In this document: positions 15,301 through 23,721 of the stretch, piece by piece | Numbering within the stretch: position 1 is the first letter of the stretch | Layout: the number at the start of each line of letters is the position of its first letter | Source: Lamellibrachia satsuma | Lineage: Eukaryota; Annelida; Polychaeta; Sabellida; Siboglinidae | Direction: 5' to 3' | NCBI GenBank assembly: GCA_033239005.1 | Contig: BSQZ01000080.1 | Span: 62,001 to 126,000, forward strand | DNA: 64,000 nucleotides | Translations under genes and position numbers: made by a program | The notes under the pieces: model-generated | Told to the model about the DNA's origin: nothing | Databases searched by the model: none | What the model saw: the letters and a program-made list of their open reading frames with translations, nothing else

Positions 15301-18300
15301 TAGTAATATTCCTACAACACAACATTCATGGCATCGTCACCAGCACATTAAAACATTAACCCAACACCGACAATACTCGACACAATACCTATTTGCATAT
15401 ACTGCCGCACTGGACTACCCTACTTGCTAAAATTCCTACTCTATATATTTTAGTAACCTAAAAGGTGGGGCTTACAATTGAGCCGATACAAAGTCTTCCT
15501 GGATATGAGATTTCTAGAGCCCACATTTCAACATACAAAGCACTAGTAGTATATCTAAAGAGACGAGGGATACAATATAATGGAAACACCATCTCTACAA
15601 ATTTCTCAAAAGAGACGAGGGATACAATATAATGGAAACACTATCTCTACAAATTTCTCAAAAGTGACGAGGGATACAATATAATGGAAACACTATCTCT
15701 ACAAATATTTCTGAAGTGACGAGGGATACAACATAATGGAAACACTATCTCTACAAATTTCTCAAAAGAGACGAGGGATACAATATAATGGAAACACTAT
15801 CTCTACTACAAATTTCTCAAAAGAGATGAGGGATACAATATAATGGAAACACCATCTCTACAAATTTCTCAAAAGTGACGAGGGATACAATATAATGGAA
15901 ACACTATCTCTACAAATATTTCTGAAGTGACGAGGGATACAACATAATGGAAACACTATCTCTACAAATATTTCTGAAGTGACGAGGGATACTACATAAT
16001 GGAAACACTATCTCTACAAATATTTCTGAAGTGACGAGGGATACAACATAATGGAAACAATATCTCTACAAATAAAATACCCACGTTTTGTGTAAAGAGC
16101 AACCTCATCTTCATAAACTTTTGCAGCGAATGTCTTTAACTTGGAGATGATGGTCGGTGAAGGAAGCTCGTATACAGTCGGGTCATTCGCAAACTGTGCA
16201 AAAAACTGCGTGATACAGATGCTGAAATATATTGCATGCATAATGTATTTACAAACATTCGTATCAGTTGTCTCAATGGATAGACAATCAGGAAACTTAA
16301 ACATCATGAATATTACAATAAAAATTCAACTTGCCCTTGGCTAGTCTCAATGTAATCATGTAAGTGTATTTTTTCATGAAGGGTTCCCTTTTTGTTTAAC
16401 AGCAGCACAATGGAACCATTATATAAATATTACAATACTTATAGGTAATATTACAGATATGATACTCTGGTTTAAAACAATACATTAATCCCCATTATAA
16501 AGCATTTGACATGATAATTTTCTCAATAATTGCACCAGTAAAATAACAAACCTCCTGATCCATCCATTTGCCGCCTGGCTTACACAATAGATAACCTCTG
16601 CTGGTGTAGGTGGCGAGTAAGTCCTCTGGGCTGGTGGCCAGGGAAGACTTTGTTGTTGTCCCAGATTCAAGAGGTTTGTACTTGTTTCTTGTTTTCTTCA
16701 CATTCTTGTTTTGGAGTGGTTCAGATGGCGACAGCTCTGGGGTCTCATCTCCTGTCAGTGGCGCCACAGCCAGCTTCACTCGTCTCGGTGGTTCTGGCTC
16801 TCTATGGAAATTAGTATGAACCATTGGCATAGCAAAACAGTGATGCATACTTTCATTGCATAAATCTGAAAGGCCATTTCATCATATCTGGATTGTGCTA
16901 CACATGTGAAATTCCACCACTCAAAAGAACCAATGTTTATGGTTATATATTTGCTTATTTAGCATTATTTAGTTGTCAGCATGTGTTCATGTGTTCATGT
17001 GTTCATGTAGGGAGGCTTAGACATATTCTAGAATTTTGTAGAATGTAATGTGTTTTGCAAACAATTTTCAAACACCAACTTCAATCCACAGAAGACACTT
17101 TACTGTTATCTGATTTCTTGATCAAGTACTCATTTTAAACAAACAAACAAACAAACAAACAAAGTAAACAACAACTGTTGTGATACAAATAAAAGGACTG
17201 GCTTTTTATAGTCAAAAAGATTTCATACAGGACAGTGTCTGAAAGTATCTAAAAAGTTTTACTGTGTCAAAAACTAAGATGTTACTTTTGTGACCACTGC
17301 CTTTTGGTCAGAAACATTATGCTATCGCTGGTGAAAACCCACCTTTCTTCCTGGCGAATCTTTCCGAAGCCTAGCTCCTGAATGAGGGCAGCAACCTGGA
17401 ACAACAAGATGTGTTTATATACTACTCAAACACACGTTCTACTGGAATCCCCGTATTGCTATTGATTAATAAATGTTTACTTCTGTGATAGAATGGAATA
17501 GTAAACAGTTCTCCATATATTTTTTATTTTATACAATACTCAAGACGTAATACATGTACAAAATGTTTATCGTTGGATGTTTTTGGAGTGATTTCCTGAG
17601 TTAACAAAATTAAAAACACTGGAAAAACACCTGTAAATAATATTACAGGTAGCAAGAACTGCACACACGCATGCACACACACACACACCTCATCTCGTTT
17701 GACTGGTTCTGCTTCAAAGTCTTCCTTGTGATCCAGGGCCTCATCGCCGTCATCAACTTCATCAACATTCTCAAGAAGCTCAAAGTCTGCCTACAACAAG
17801 TGAAGATACAATAGTGAGAAGATCAAGGACACGATATTGTCCACCCTTTCATCAGCTAATTAATCTGGGGGTCAAGGGGCAGAGCCTTGGGAGGAAGACA
17901 AGGGGCAAAATAAGTATGTCTGTACTGGTAAGTGTTGTATGACCAGGTCCCATTGTATATGTATGTTCAGTATCAAGGATCAAGTTTTGTTCCAGTCTTA
18001 TCCAGTCATCCTCAGTGTAGATTGAGAATGAGAGTTTCACATCATATCGAGTAGGTCATTATTATTCATCTGTTGACTGAGGGGGTCTCTGAGGATTGCT
18101 TCCAATATTTTCCCCACTATGCTGGTCAGACTGACTGGTCTGTAGTTTTTTTTTGCTTCCCTTCTTGTGTATTGCAGATATGTCTGTCTTCAATATACGG
18201 GTAGTGTACCTGTTTTCAGCGATGTCTTAAATATGATGGATAGTGGAATTGTGATAGTATCTGCTAATTTATTTAGGGAACAAAGATGCCAGTCTTTGTG

Positions 18301-21300
18301 ATGTTTAGCTTGTTTAGCTTCAATGCCACCATCGATGGGTTTACAGTGTTAAAAGATATTGTTATTTCCATAGGAATGTATCCATTTAGGACATTGACAG
18401 GAATATGTTCTTCAAACTTAAAGAAGGCAGTAGAATCAGAGGACACAAAGCAACATTAGTTAAGGAGCAGTGTAGGTTGGACATGAGAAAGTACTCTTTC
18501 TCACAGAGGGTGATAAATGAATGGAACAAACTGACAAATGATTTGTTAATGCTAGTAGTGTGAATGTTTAAAAATAGCATTGACAGATATATGATAAGGG
18601 CGGGCTACACATAGATGATAAAATTGTTGGACTCTCAATAAGCCAATGGCTTTCTTGTCCACTTGCCATCTGGAACTTGTTGTTTGGGATGGCAATCTTG
18701 TTAAATTTGGTTCTCTGGCTAATACCAAACCAAGATTAATGGCTGTCACCATTTAACAGTTTTGACTAATGGACATCATCGTATCGACTAATGGATGTCA
18801 TCATCTTGCCCAGAACATGTCAATCCCTAATGTGTCGTCACTTTGACTCAACATGTTGTCGTTTTGACCATGGTTGTCACCATTTTATATCTGTAGCTGT
18901 TTTGTGCGGTACCTGTAGAAAGCTGTTAGCTTCGCCTTCGTGCCAGTCATGGCATGTGTTGCTGAAATTAATGTCAATGTCAATGAAGGAGTTTACTGAT
19001 TGTGACTATATAACTGTGATCGAGTGACCATCAATAGCTAATTTCTAGGTATGCCTGCACTTGTCTAGAATCCGGGTCCACCTCAATGTCGCTGTTATTA
19101 ACATGCATTTGTACAGTAACCATGCACAATGCATACTGAACTATTGAACATATAAATTATTAAACATGTGCATAAAAACACATTTAATCACATTTTTCTA
19201 TGATTGAATTTGTATATTTAACTCGCTTTCAGTGTCGCCATCTTGTGAATAAAAAGGGCAAGATGGTGCTCAATGCAGGTCACATATATGCAATATCAAG
19301 CTTCGTAAAAAGGTGATTAAACATGTTTTATTCACAACATGTTTAACACATGTAAATTACATGTAAATTGTAGGTGTGTATGTCAGTGACAATACCTTAG
19401 ACTTTTCATTTTGTGCAGCCATGACAAGGCTCCAGTGGCAGTCGCCATGTTTTTTAGCAATGGAATTGACATTCGCTTCGTAACTGTTATTAAATGATAG
19501 CCCAAAAGCATATAAACAATACAACGCCACATATATCTACTAATAAATGTTACTTTGATTTCTAACCAGTAATATGAAATATTTTATGTTCTTCATTAAA
19601 GTAATACACAAGGTTGCAACTTAGCCTTATGAGGAACTTGAAGCAATGTCAATACCATTTCAAACACAGGATATGACCCAATTCTAAAGTAATTGAGAGT
19701 AAAATATGTAGAAGTAAAAAACATCATATTTATTGCAAACGTAACCAGAAAATATTATCACCCGGTATGCAGTAATAAATTGTATTCTAGAAATCAAGTG
19801 AAGTAACGTTTCCTTTAGTAAAAACTAACCGTATATGTAATAATCAGAACATTATTAAGAAAATCAGCAGACTCCATGATGCATTTCAAATTGACTTAGG
19901 GATGTCAATAAAAAATTCAGATTGCAGAACTGTTTTTTAAAAATAATATACTATGTTTACAGTATGGCAGAAGCCATGAGAAACTAAAATGTGAAAACAG
20001 TTTCAAAATCAATAAAGAACTTTTTGAGATATGATTTTTGGAGGATGTAAACTTTTAATAAATTGTATAGCCAAGTCTGATTCTAGACCTACTGCATTTG
20101 ACAATGATTGGGATGTCAATAAAACTATTAAATTGTAGATCTGGTTGTTAAAATTGTTTTATGAGATGACAGTATCCATAAAAACTTAAATGTGAAAGAA
20201 GTTTCAAAATTGATGAAGTACTTATCAAGATATGATTTTTTTTATTATTTTACAAATGTTATATGCCAAGTCTGTGTTGCATCTAATATTGACTAATAGT
20301 CCAGGACTTTTATGATTTTACCTGGAACAAATTACAACTTAAGCAATTTCAACTGTTTTGATTACATTGAAGGTACCTATAAAACATACCAAAAGTATAC
20401 AGCAATGAAAATTGGTGAAGTGACTCAAAACGAGGAATCAGTATTTCCCATTTACCCCATGATAAACAGCACTGATACCTGAATTCAAAAGTGCTTATTT
20501 GTTTTATATTCGAAGTAGCGTCCATTCAGTTTCATGGTGATTTAAACTGGATATTCATATTATAAATATGAATTGATCAAAACACACGACAGAACTGACA
20601 TCTGCCGGGCCAACTTAGAGAACACACGCAAACACGCTGTAAAAGTAAGTTGGCCTGCATAATGCCACTTTCACGTTTTTCTATAGGCGCCCACGCATTG
20701 ATTAAATAATTTATGTCCAGTCAAATCGATGTTAATACATTCCCTCACATTCTCGTACTAATAAATAACAACATACTAGAATTTATACAAATTTGCAAAA
20801 ACTATGATAAAAAGTGAGCGATAACAAAGGGCTATGGGATACAGGTTCCAGGGGCAGTTTTGCACCATACGCTTGAACGTAATAGCATAACATAAACTAA
20901 AAACATATGTACAATACATATTAATAACTTCACAGACGTCGCTGCTGTGATCAGCAGAACAGATGTTTCACTTCTAAACTGATTGCTTATTCTGTGGAGA
21001 GAACAAGGAAACAACAAGGATATGTGTCTACTGTGGCTACAAGAGAAAGCAAGGAAACACTGCTAGAACAATGCTTTACAAGACGAGATATCTGGGCTGA
21101 TTGTGTTCGGACTCGGTTACTCACTGTGAATGATCTGCATGCAGCTGACACTGTATATCACCAATAATGCAGAGTCAACTTCCACACCAGAAAAGTAGTC
21201 CCTGAAATGTTTGTGTGTAATGAAGACCCCGAAAAAGCTGAAAGATGGGAGACCCAACAAATGCAGCCTGTCCAGTCAGTGATGTCAAAGCTGAAGCACT

Positions 21301-23329
21301 TCTTAAGGTCACTCAATTTCTGCAAGATAACGACGAGGAGCAAACAACTGTATCACATCTGGTTAGCAAAATGGCTGAGTACCTGACATGATCTGACACT
21401 GAGCCATATTCTACAAAATACATGAAGGCCACACTGATGGAACATTTTGGTGACCAATTGATCACACAAATCAGATGTGGTGACCATGTGGCAGACAACT
21501 GAAAGTGTACTGCTGGAGTTTCATGTTAGTCAATCTTATGATCCAACGAGGGAGAGAATCCGCATAATATTGGAAAAGGAGCATCACTGAAGAAACTTCG
21601 CTCCAGCCAGCACTTCTGGTGAAAAAAGTGTCAAGACATCAACATTTTACAGATCATGCCTTATGGTATTAACCATTGCCTTTGATAATAACTATATTAA
21701 TGCCTGTAATGTACATATTATATCTATGTTAGATTATTATGGTATTATTAATGCATATACAGTGTAATATGTATGTGCGAGTCTTCTTATAAGGATAGAT
21801 GTCGAGAAATGACAAGTTGATATTTATGATTGTGTCACAGCAAGATTTTCCATGACATAATAATCAGTAGAAAGACACACTATTTAGAAATAATTGACAT
21901 GCATGCATGCATGTATATATTACATGTTGCTTTCTGGGTCATAGCATATCCAATAAGGTAGCCTAGGCCCTAGCCCTTACTTTTGTTGCCTTTGCAGAAC
22001 AGCTATTCAGAGCTAGTCAACATTCATCATAAGAAGCCTCATACAATCTGCTGACCATACAACTTGTTTGGTGAGTAGAACACTGTTCAACTTGGTAAAC
22101 AGGGGGGTACACTGCAAACCTCAACCTAGAGACATATATTTTACATCTGTGCATATTGTGAATTATTTATAAATAGTGTGTCTTCCTAATGATTATTATG
22201 TCATGGAAAATCTTGCTGTGACACAATCATAAATATCCACTTGTCATTTTCAGACATTTATTCTTATAAGAAGTTTCGTACAATCAGTTGACCATACAAT
22301 ATAGCAAACATGGTGGTATATTGCAGACTTCAACTTAAATACATATATTTTACAACTGCATATATTTTGAATTATTTCTATACTGTATGTCTTTCTACTG
22401 ATTATTATGTCATGGAAAATCTTGCTGTGACACAATCATAAATATCCACCTGTCATTTTCATACATTTTCCTTATAAGAAGTCTCATACAATCTGCTGAC
22501 CATACAACTGGTTTGGTGAGTATAACACTGTATTACCAATGTAGTAAACATGGGGTACGTTGCAGACCTCATCATAGAGACATATTTTACAACTGTGTAT
22601 ATTGTGAATTATTTCTAAATAGTGTGTCTTTCTACTGATTATTACGCTATGAAACATCTTGCTGTGACACAATCATAAATATACACGTCATTTTCTCAAT
22701 CATCACTGTGAAATACATTAAACGGGCCTATATAATATGTGCTTTTTATGCAAAACGTATTATTATTTTATGTATATATTATGGACTTTTTGTCTTAAAT
22801 AAACATTTATTATATATTATAGAAATAAAAATGTTAAGCATGTTTTAAAATGGGACTCGCCAACAGGTAGCACCTGCATCATATTAATTTATTGTATTTT
22901 ACATGTTCCATGGCACAGTAGTTCAGACTTCAGTATGCATTGACATTGTGCCACAATTTGTGGACGCCCCTGCATTGCCGCATTCATTGTGCATGGTTAC
23001 AAATTGCACATTAATAAGAAAAAAATAGGTAGATCCAGATTCTAGACAAGTGCCGGTATGCCTATTTATAAATAACAATGTCACAATCGCACTTTCTTGT
23101 GAGTATTTCGCTACATTCGGAAGATATAAACTTCCATCACACATTATCGTCCACACGCATATTTTTGTACCTTGGCACGTAATGTTTAGGTATTCTATGT
23201 TGACGGACACTTGGGAATACTTACTTTGGTTCCACCTAAAGCAAGTACATCAGTAATTGTAAAACCTTGACTGTGGGGCTTAACGTTGTCTTTCTCCTCC
23301 CCCACGTGTTTACTTTTGGCTTTAGCCAT
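699..23329 (-). CDS. CEBPZ: CEBPZ / Noc1 (Mak21 family) gene, 18 exons, 3' end off window
   Basis: CEBPZ (yeast Noc1/Mak21) is a nucleolar HEAT-like repeat protein. With Noc2 it acts on early large-subunit ribosome precursors, and in vertebrates it was first described as a CCAAT-binding factor. The spliced product is recognised by colinear family motifs: LALGGTK near the N-terminus, KPGGKW, LSSGTLSDKMAAL, SRDKRLILWYFE, VNKLGDPEYKTASKA, YYAICFLNQ, DSKMLSALLSGVNRAYPF, and the CBF/Mak21 core SDRYYVALYRKLGDPEL followed by FLNLLFKSMK. All 17 junctions join in phase with GT-AG borders, giving 1987 nt (662 codons plus one base). Human CEBPZ is about 1050 residues, so the acidic and basic C-terminal third lies beyond the left edge. 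The gene is divergent from glycogen phosphorylase. Identification is firm; exact junctions were read by eye. Confidence 0.96.
1067..2125 (-). mobile_element. Decayed transposon with coiled-coil ORF fragment
   Basis: The intron starts with CAGGGTTCATACAAGAATTT at 1067 and carries related AATTCAAGAACATTCA motifs at both ends (1095-1111 and 2102-2118). Minus-strand reading near 1330-1690 gives LSKELLASCSTSCGRYTAYL, HKDIVDEIEDLKASGGR and NALRK segments. I recall a similar charged, coiled-coil layout from transposon-linked proteins of marine invertebrates. Stops and frame changes interrupt it. Family not established. Confidence 0.35.
2304..2351 (-). CDS. CEBPZ: CEBPZ exon 17
   Basis: 48 bp micro-exon, LLKTRRNMLKVYHQAE, phase 0 both ends, acceptor GATTACAG, donor GTAAGT. 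It continues the helix after LLSE before the acidic linker. Confidence 0.85.
2763..2985 (-). CDS. CEBPZ: CEBPZ exon 16 (CBF/Mak21 core)
   Basis: 74 codons after a split Ser codon: DNISDRYYVALYRKLGDPEL, FLNLLFKSMKKDVCERRVSA, IKRLLQVCSYQPPPFICAAL, LLSE. This is the heart of the CBF/Mak21 domain and the strongest evidence for the gene identity. Acceptor CTACAG, donor GTCAGT. Confidence 0.97.
3370..3532. repeat. Minisatellite, 30 bp unit, about 5.5 copies
   Basis: Unit TACATGATGTTCACCTACGC plus ATGCAATGTA. The period divides by three, so ORFs stay open on both strands; they are artefacts. It lies in CEBPZ intron 15. Confidence 0.93.
3870..4247. repeat. 63 bp tandem array copied from CEBPZ exon 15 end and donor
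   Basis: Six copies of a unit made of the last 53 exon bases and the first 10 intron bases (GTATGTATAC on the minus strand). Copies are nearly identical; differences include GGTACC versus GGCACC and a few single bases. The 5'-most copy is the functional exon end. Confidence 0.95.
4194..4308 (-). CDS. CEBPZ: CEBPZ exon 15, with 5 extra copies of its 3' end downstream
   Basis: 38 codons plus two bases: EKVKISDQLNTLYKTVHVVS, then FNVSVQTLMLLYQVMGT. Acceptor TTTGCAG, donor ACCAG|GTATGT. The last 53 bases of the exon plus 10 bases of intron form a 63 bp unit repeated in tandem down to 3879. Each copy keeps a GTATGT donor and the frame has no stop, so any of six donors would give an in-frame protein that differs by multiples of 21 residues. 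The first donor gives the canonical length. Confidence 0.92.
4320..5880. other. CEBPZ intron 14, left part: AT-rich, LINE tail relic
   Basis: No coding exon was recognised. Plus-strand translation at about 4636-4740 gives LPINVKSAGNIVTFRSQLKT and YLFKLAYSP, resembling the extreme C-terminus of LINE reverse transcriptases. The rest looks like unique AT-rich intron. Confidence 0.4.
5800..6180 (+). mobile_element. LINE C-terminal fragment
   Basis: Reading 5960-6130 gives VGQRTFAYRGKLQDTIPVHI, then RHSKSVECFKTLCLKHV. This is the typical LINE ending in which a conserved aromatic-rich block precedes a S-x-x-x-F-K-x-x-L segment. No upstream reverse transcriptase remains. Confidence 0.55.
6306..6360. 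repeat. (AT)n microsatellite
   Basis: About 50 bp of uninterrupted alternating AT inside a longer AT-rich tract (6180-6500). Confidence 0.97.
7371..7466 (+). mobile_element. 5'-truncated LINE tail with 9 bp target duplication
   Basis: A tail of about 78 bp (7380-7457), containing TCGATAAGCCAATGGCTTGT and ending ATCTTGTTAAA, is flanked by TGCCATCGC on both sides (7371-7379 and 7458-7466). The same tail ends the LINE at 58.4 kb and occurs at 18.6 kb. Confidence 0.75.
7876..7960 (-). CDS. CEBPZ: CEBPZ exon 14
   Basis: 28 codons plus one base, VFVKKGEVDSKMLSALLSGV, then NRAYPFAK. Acceptor TGGCAG, donor GTACAC (non-optimal). DSKMLSALLSGVNRAYP is the CBF-domain entry motif. Confidence 0.95.
8494..8590 (-). 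CDS. CEBPZ: CEBPZ exon 13
   Basis: 32 codons: YYAICFLNQLQLSHQMADLA to LITIYFSFFK. Acceptor GTGCAG, donor GTGAG. YYAICFLNQ follows KAQ of exon 12 exactly as in the family. Confidence 0.95.
9403..9480 (-). CDS. CEBPZ: CEBPZ exon 12
   Basis: 78 bp: HANMKGVVVLEVERLLYRPN, then ISVKA, with split codons at both ends. Acceptor GGACAG, donor GTGAGT. HPNMKxVV and EVERLL(F/Y)RPN are conserved CEBPZ motifs. The matching phase supports the donor chosen for exon 11. Confidence 0.93.
9952..12521. repeat. Large minisatellite, 39 bp unit, about 66 copies
   Basis: Unit CCAGTGCCAAGGGATAGATG plus GAACAGACCTGTCTTTCAC, with variants at a few positions (AAC/GGC/GAC, CACC/AACC/AGCC). It fills most of CEBPZ intron 11 and stops about 25 bp from the exon 11 donor. 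Since 39 is a multiple of three, stop-free frames of more than 2.6 kb exist on both strands. Variant units recur in blocks of several units, indicating higher-order duplication. Confidence 0.98.
12548..12636 (-). CDS. CEBPZ: CEBPZ exon 11
   Basis: 29 codons plus two bases: VLLSMMVNKLGDPEYKTASKA, then VHQLNRLG. Acceptor CTACAG. I chose the donor GTTAGT after GG because only this gives the phase needed by exon 12; an earlier GT (after CTCG) would not. The reading frame also runs open through the retained intron for about 2.7 kb because the adjacent minisatellite has a 39 bp period. Confidence 0.88.
13019..13062 (-). CDS. CEBPZ: CEBPZ exon 10
   Basis: 44 bp exon, TVFELLANKPEQEK after a split Ala codon, acceptor TTTCAG, donor GTGAGG, phase 0. 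ELLxNKPEQEK is the expected family block. Confidence 0.9.
13373..13418 (-). CDS. CEBPZ: CEBPZ exon 9
   Basis: Short exon of 15 codons plus one base, VISHDTVAASKQKAL, acceptor ACTCAG, donor GTGAGT. The SHDT...K..AL block aligns with the family. Its final G joins CC of the next exon to give Ala. Confidence 0.9.
13741..13866 (-). CDS. CEBPZ: CEBPZ exon 8
   Basis: 42 codons, phase 0 at both ends, HPLADITELASG, then SRDKRLILWYFEGELK, then YIKAIE. The RDKRLILWYFE motif is one of the most conserved in the Noc1/CEBPZ family. Acceptor CTTCAG, donor GTAAAT. Confidence 0.95.
14081..14145 (-). CDS. CEBPZ: CEBPZ exon 7
   Basis: 21 codons after a split Asp codon: TLRDLFLSELIPDRKLKTFQ and a final His. Acceptor TTGTAG, donor GTGAGT. 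Matches the family block LxxLLPDRKLxxF. Confidence 0.92.
14463..14762. repeat. Minisatellite, about 58-60 bp unit, 5 copies
   Basis: Units contain ACTAACCAACAAACATAAAA then CAACCCCTAACAACACAGGA and ATATTTGTAATGT. It lies in CEBPZ intron 6, about 110 bp past the exon 6 donor. Confidence 0.93.
14871..15068 (-). CDS. CEBPZ: CEBPZ exon 6
   Basis: 65 codons with split codons at both ends, containing LNWRKTVLSSGTLSDKMAAL and the following HEAT-like helices up to EALIALGGF. The SSGTLSDKMAAL motif is strongly conserved in CEBPZ. Donor GTAAAT, acceptor AAACAG. Confidence 0.94.
15550..16078. repeat. Minisatellite, about 53 bp unit, about 10 copies
   Basis: Units contain GACGAGGGATACAATATAAT, GGAAACACTATCTCTACAAA and either TTTCTCAAAAG or TATTTCTGAAG. 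The array reaches to within about ten bases of the exon 5 donor of CEBPZ. Confidence 0.95.
16085..16193 (-). CDS. CEBPZ: CEBPZ exon 5
   Basis: 36 codons plus one base, FANDPTVYEL to EDEVALYTK, acceptor TTGCACAG, donor GTGGGT. It continues directly from WMDQE in the family alignment. A 53 bp minisatellite begins about ten bases into the downstream intron. Confidence 0.9.
16552..16801 (-). CDS. CEBPZ: CEBPZ exon 4
   Basis: Begins with the last base of a split Arg codon and codes 83 full codons. A Pro/Ser/Lys-rich low-complexity stretch leads into LLCKPGGKWMDQE. The KPGGKW block is a diagnostic CEBPZ motif. Donor GTTTGT (weak), phase 0. A second AG two bases downstream of the chosen acceptor is possible but would break the frame. 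Confidence 0.9.
17130..17163. repeat. (AAAC)n microsatellite
   Basis: CAAACAAACAAACAAACAAA tract in CEBPZ intron 3. Confidence 0.95.
17343..17395 (-). CDS. CEBPZ: CEBPZ exon 3
   Basis: 17 codons plus two bases (VAALIQELGFGKIRQEE), acceptor TTCCAG, donor GTGGGT, ends in phase 2. The ALIQELG helix corresponds to the conserved segment before the charged linker in family members. Confidence 0.88.
17661..17688. repeat. (CA)n / (GT)n microsatellite containing a splice donor
   Basis: On the minus strand this is a GT run that begins exactly at the CEBPZ exon 2 end, so the first GT of the microsatellite is the donor. Confidence 0.9.
17689..17790 (-). CDS. CEBPZ: CEBPZ exon 2
   Basis: 34 codons (ADFELLENV to PVKRDE), phase 0 at both ends, acceptor TTGTAG. 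It is an acidic linker that follows GGTK directly, as in other CEBPZ proteins. The donor is unusual: it lies inside a (GT)n microsatellite, so the exon end GATGAG runs straight into repeated GT and the splice site position depends on the repeat edge. Confidence 0.9.
18055..18290 (-). mobile_element. LINE reverse transcriptase fragment
   Basis: Minus-strand translation gives RPVSLTSIVGKILEAILRD, the conserved N-terminal block of LINE reverse transcriptases (YRPVSLTS...KxxExI), in CEBPZ intron 1. No intact ORF. Confidence 0.65.
18385..18725 (+). mobile_element. LINE 3' tail, same family as 58.3 kb
   Basis: Contains CAATAAGCCAATGGCTTTCT and a LINE C-terminus reading with stops, and ends GGCAATCTTGTTAAAT. 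It lies next to, and in the opposite orientation to, the reverse transcriptase fragment at 18055-18290, so this is a composite of two insertions or an inverted copy. Confidence 0.65.
19045..19140 (+). repeat. Dispersed repeat, one of an inverted pair
   Basis: GCACTTGTCTAGAATC followed by AACCATGCACAATG and GCATACTGAA also occurs, in the opposite orientation and with an extra internal segment, at 22930-23075. Probably a short non-autonomous transposon. Confidence 0.55.
19890..20260. repeat. Diverged tandem duplication, about 190 bp
   Basis: Two diverged copies each start GGGATGTCAATAAAA and end with GTTTCAAAAT...GAAGTACTT or GAACTTT...AGATATGATTTTT. In CEBPZ intron 1. Confidence 0.5.
20940..21560 (+). 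pseudogene. Relic of a transposon-associated ORF
   Basis: The plus strand reads RDIWADCVRTRLLTVNDLHA, then ADTVYHQ, and in another frame DTEPYSTKYMKATLMEHFGD. Order and spacing resemble a multi-copy, uncharacterised ORF I recall from corals and molluscs (Cys-rich start, HAADxxYH, later EHFGD). Stops (after VYHQ and before SDTEP) and a frame change show it is dead. Confidence 0.5.
21784..22705. repeat. Three tandem copies of about 230 bp with an inverted first arm
   Basis: A segment of about 110 bp (21784-21893) reappears inverted at about 22150-22270, 22375-22490 and 22610-22700, each copy with ATCTTGCTGTGACACAATCA. Between the inverted arms the ACAATCTGCTGACCATACAA block also repeats. It fits a foldback or Helitron-like element with tandem amplification. 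Confidence 0.65.
22930..23075 (-). repeat. Dispersed repeat, inverted partner of 19.05 kb
   Basis: Minus-strand reading has GCACTTGTCTAGAATCTGGA, AACCATGCACAATG and GCATACTGAAG, matching 19045-19140. It lies just inside CEBPZ intron 1, about 150 bp from exon 1. Confidence 0.55.
23225..23329 (-). CDS. CEBPZ: CEBPZ exon 1 (start codon)
   Basis: Codes residues 1-35, MAKAKSKHV through LALGGTK, ending at an AAA|GTAAGT donor in phase 0. The frame stays open to an upstream ATG at 23443, but the Lys-rich MAKAKSK start is preferred: it sits in a good context (AAAATGGC) and the extension has no recognisable family similarity. The GGTK motif is the first conserved block of CEBPZ. A CACGTG E-box core lies inside the coding sequence near 23313. 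Confidence 0.93.
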
Positions 23330-23478
23330 TTTGTGGACGACGTGCCAAAGTGTCAAGGTCGTATAGAAAACTGGTGCGCATGCGCATTGTACCAAGCTGT
23401 CAAACGCTGAGGGAACGCAGGTCCTGTTTGTGAAAATCTGCAATATACATTAATTTTGCAGAGATTGTCACTTGCAGG
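23330..23478. promoter_or_regulatory. Bidirectional promoter between CEBPZ and glycogen phosphorylase
   Basis: Only 149 bp separate the two divergent start codons, so the 5' untranslated regions and core promoters of both genes must lie here or inside small upstream introns. No TATA box is obvious. The region contains the NRF1-type palindrome listed separately. CTTGCAG just before the phosphorylase ATG resembles a splice acceptor, so an upstream non-coding exon is possible. Confidence 0.75.
23375..23386. promoter_or_regulatory. NRF1-type palindrome TGCGCATGCGCA
   Basis: The 12 bp sequence TGCGCATGCGCA is its own reverse complement and matches the known NRF1 consensus (YGCGCAYGCGCR). NRF1 sites are typical of TATA-less, often bidirectional, animal promoters of metabolic and ribosome-biogenesis genes. 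Binding is inferred from sequence only. Confidence 0.75.
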
Positions 23479-23721
23479 ATGGCGAAACCACAGACTGATC
23501 ATGACCGTCGCCGTCAAATCAGTGTGAGAGGCATAGCCCAAGTTGCTGACGTTACAAACTTGAAGAAAACGTTTAACCGACACCTTCATTACACATTAGT
23601 GAAGGACAGAAATGTTGCGACTGACAGAGATTATTATTTTGCTCTCGCCAACACTGTCCGTGACCAGTTAGTTGGCCGATGGATCCGAACTCAGCAGTAC
23701 TATTATGAAAAAGATCCTAAG
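23479..23721 (+). CDS. PYG: Phosphorylase exon 1 (residues 1-81)
   Basis: Starts [18 protein letters not shown]. Ser15 in RRQIS is the phosphorylase kinase site. It continues [37 protein letters not shown] and [10 protein letters not shown] with the Arg70 and Tyr76 positions of the AMP site. ATG context is CAGGATGG. Donor AAG|GTAGGT. The last 24 exon bases plus intron are duplicated just downstream. Confidence 0.98.
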
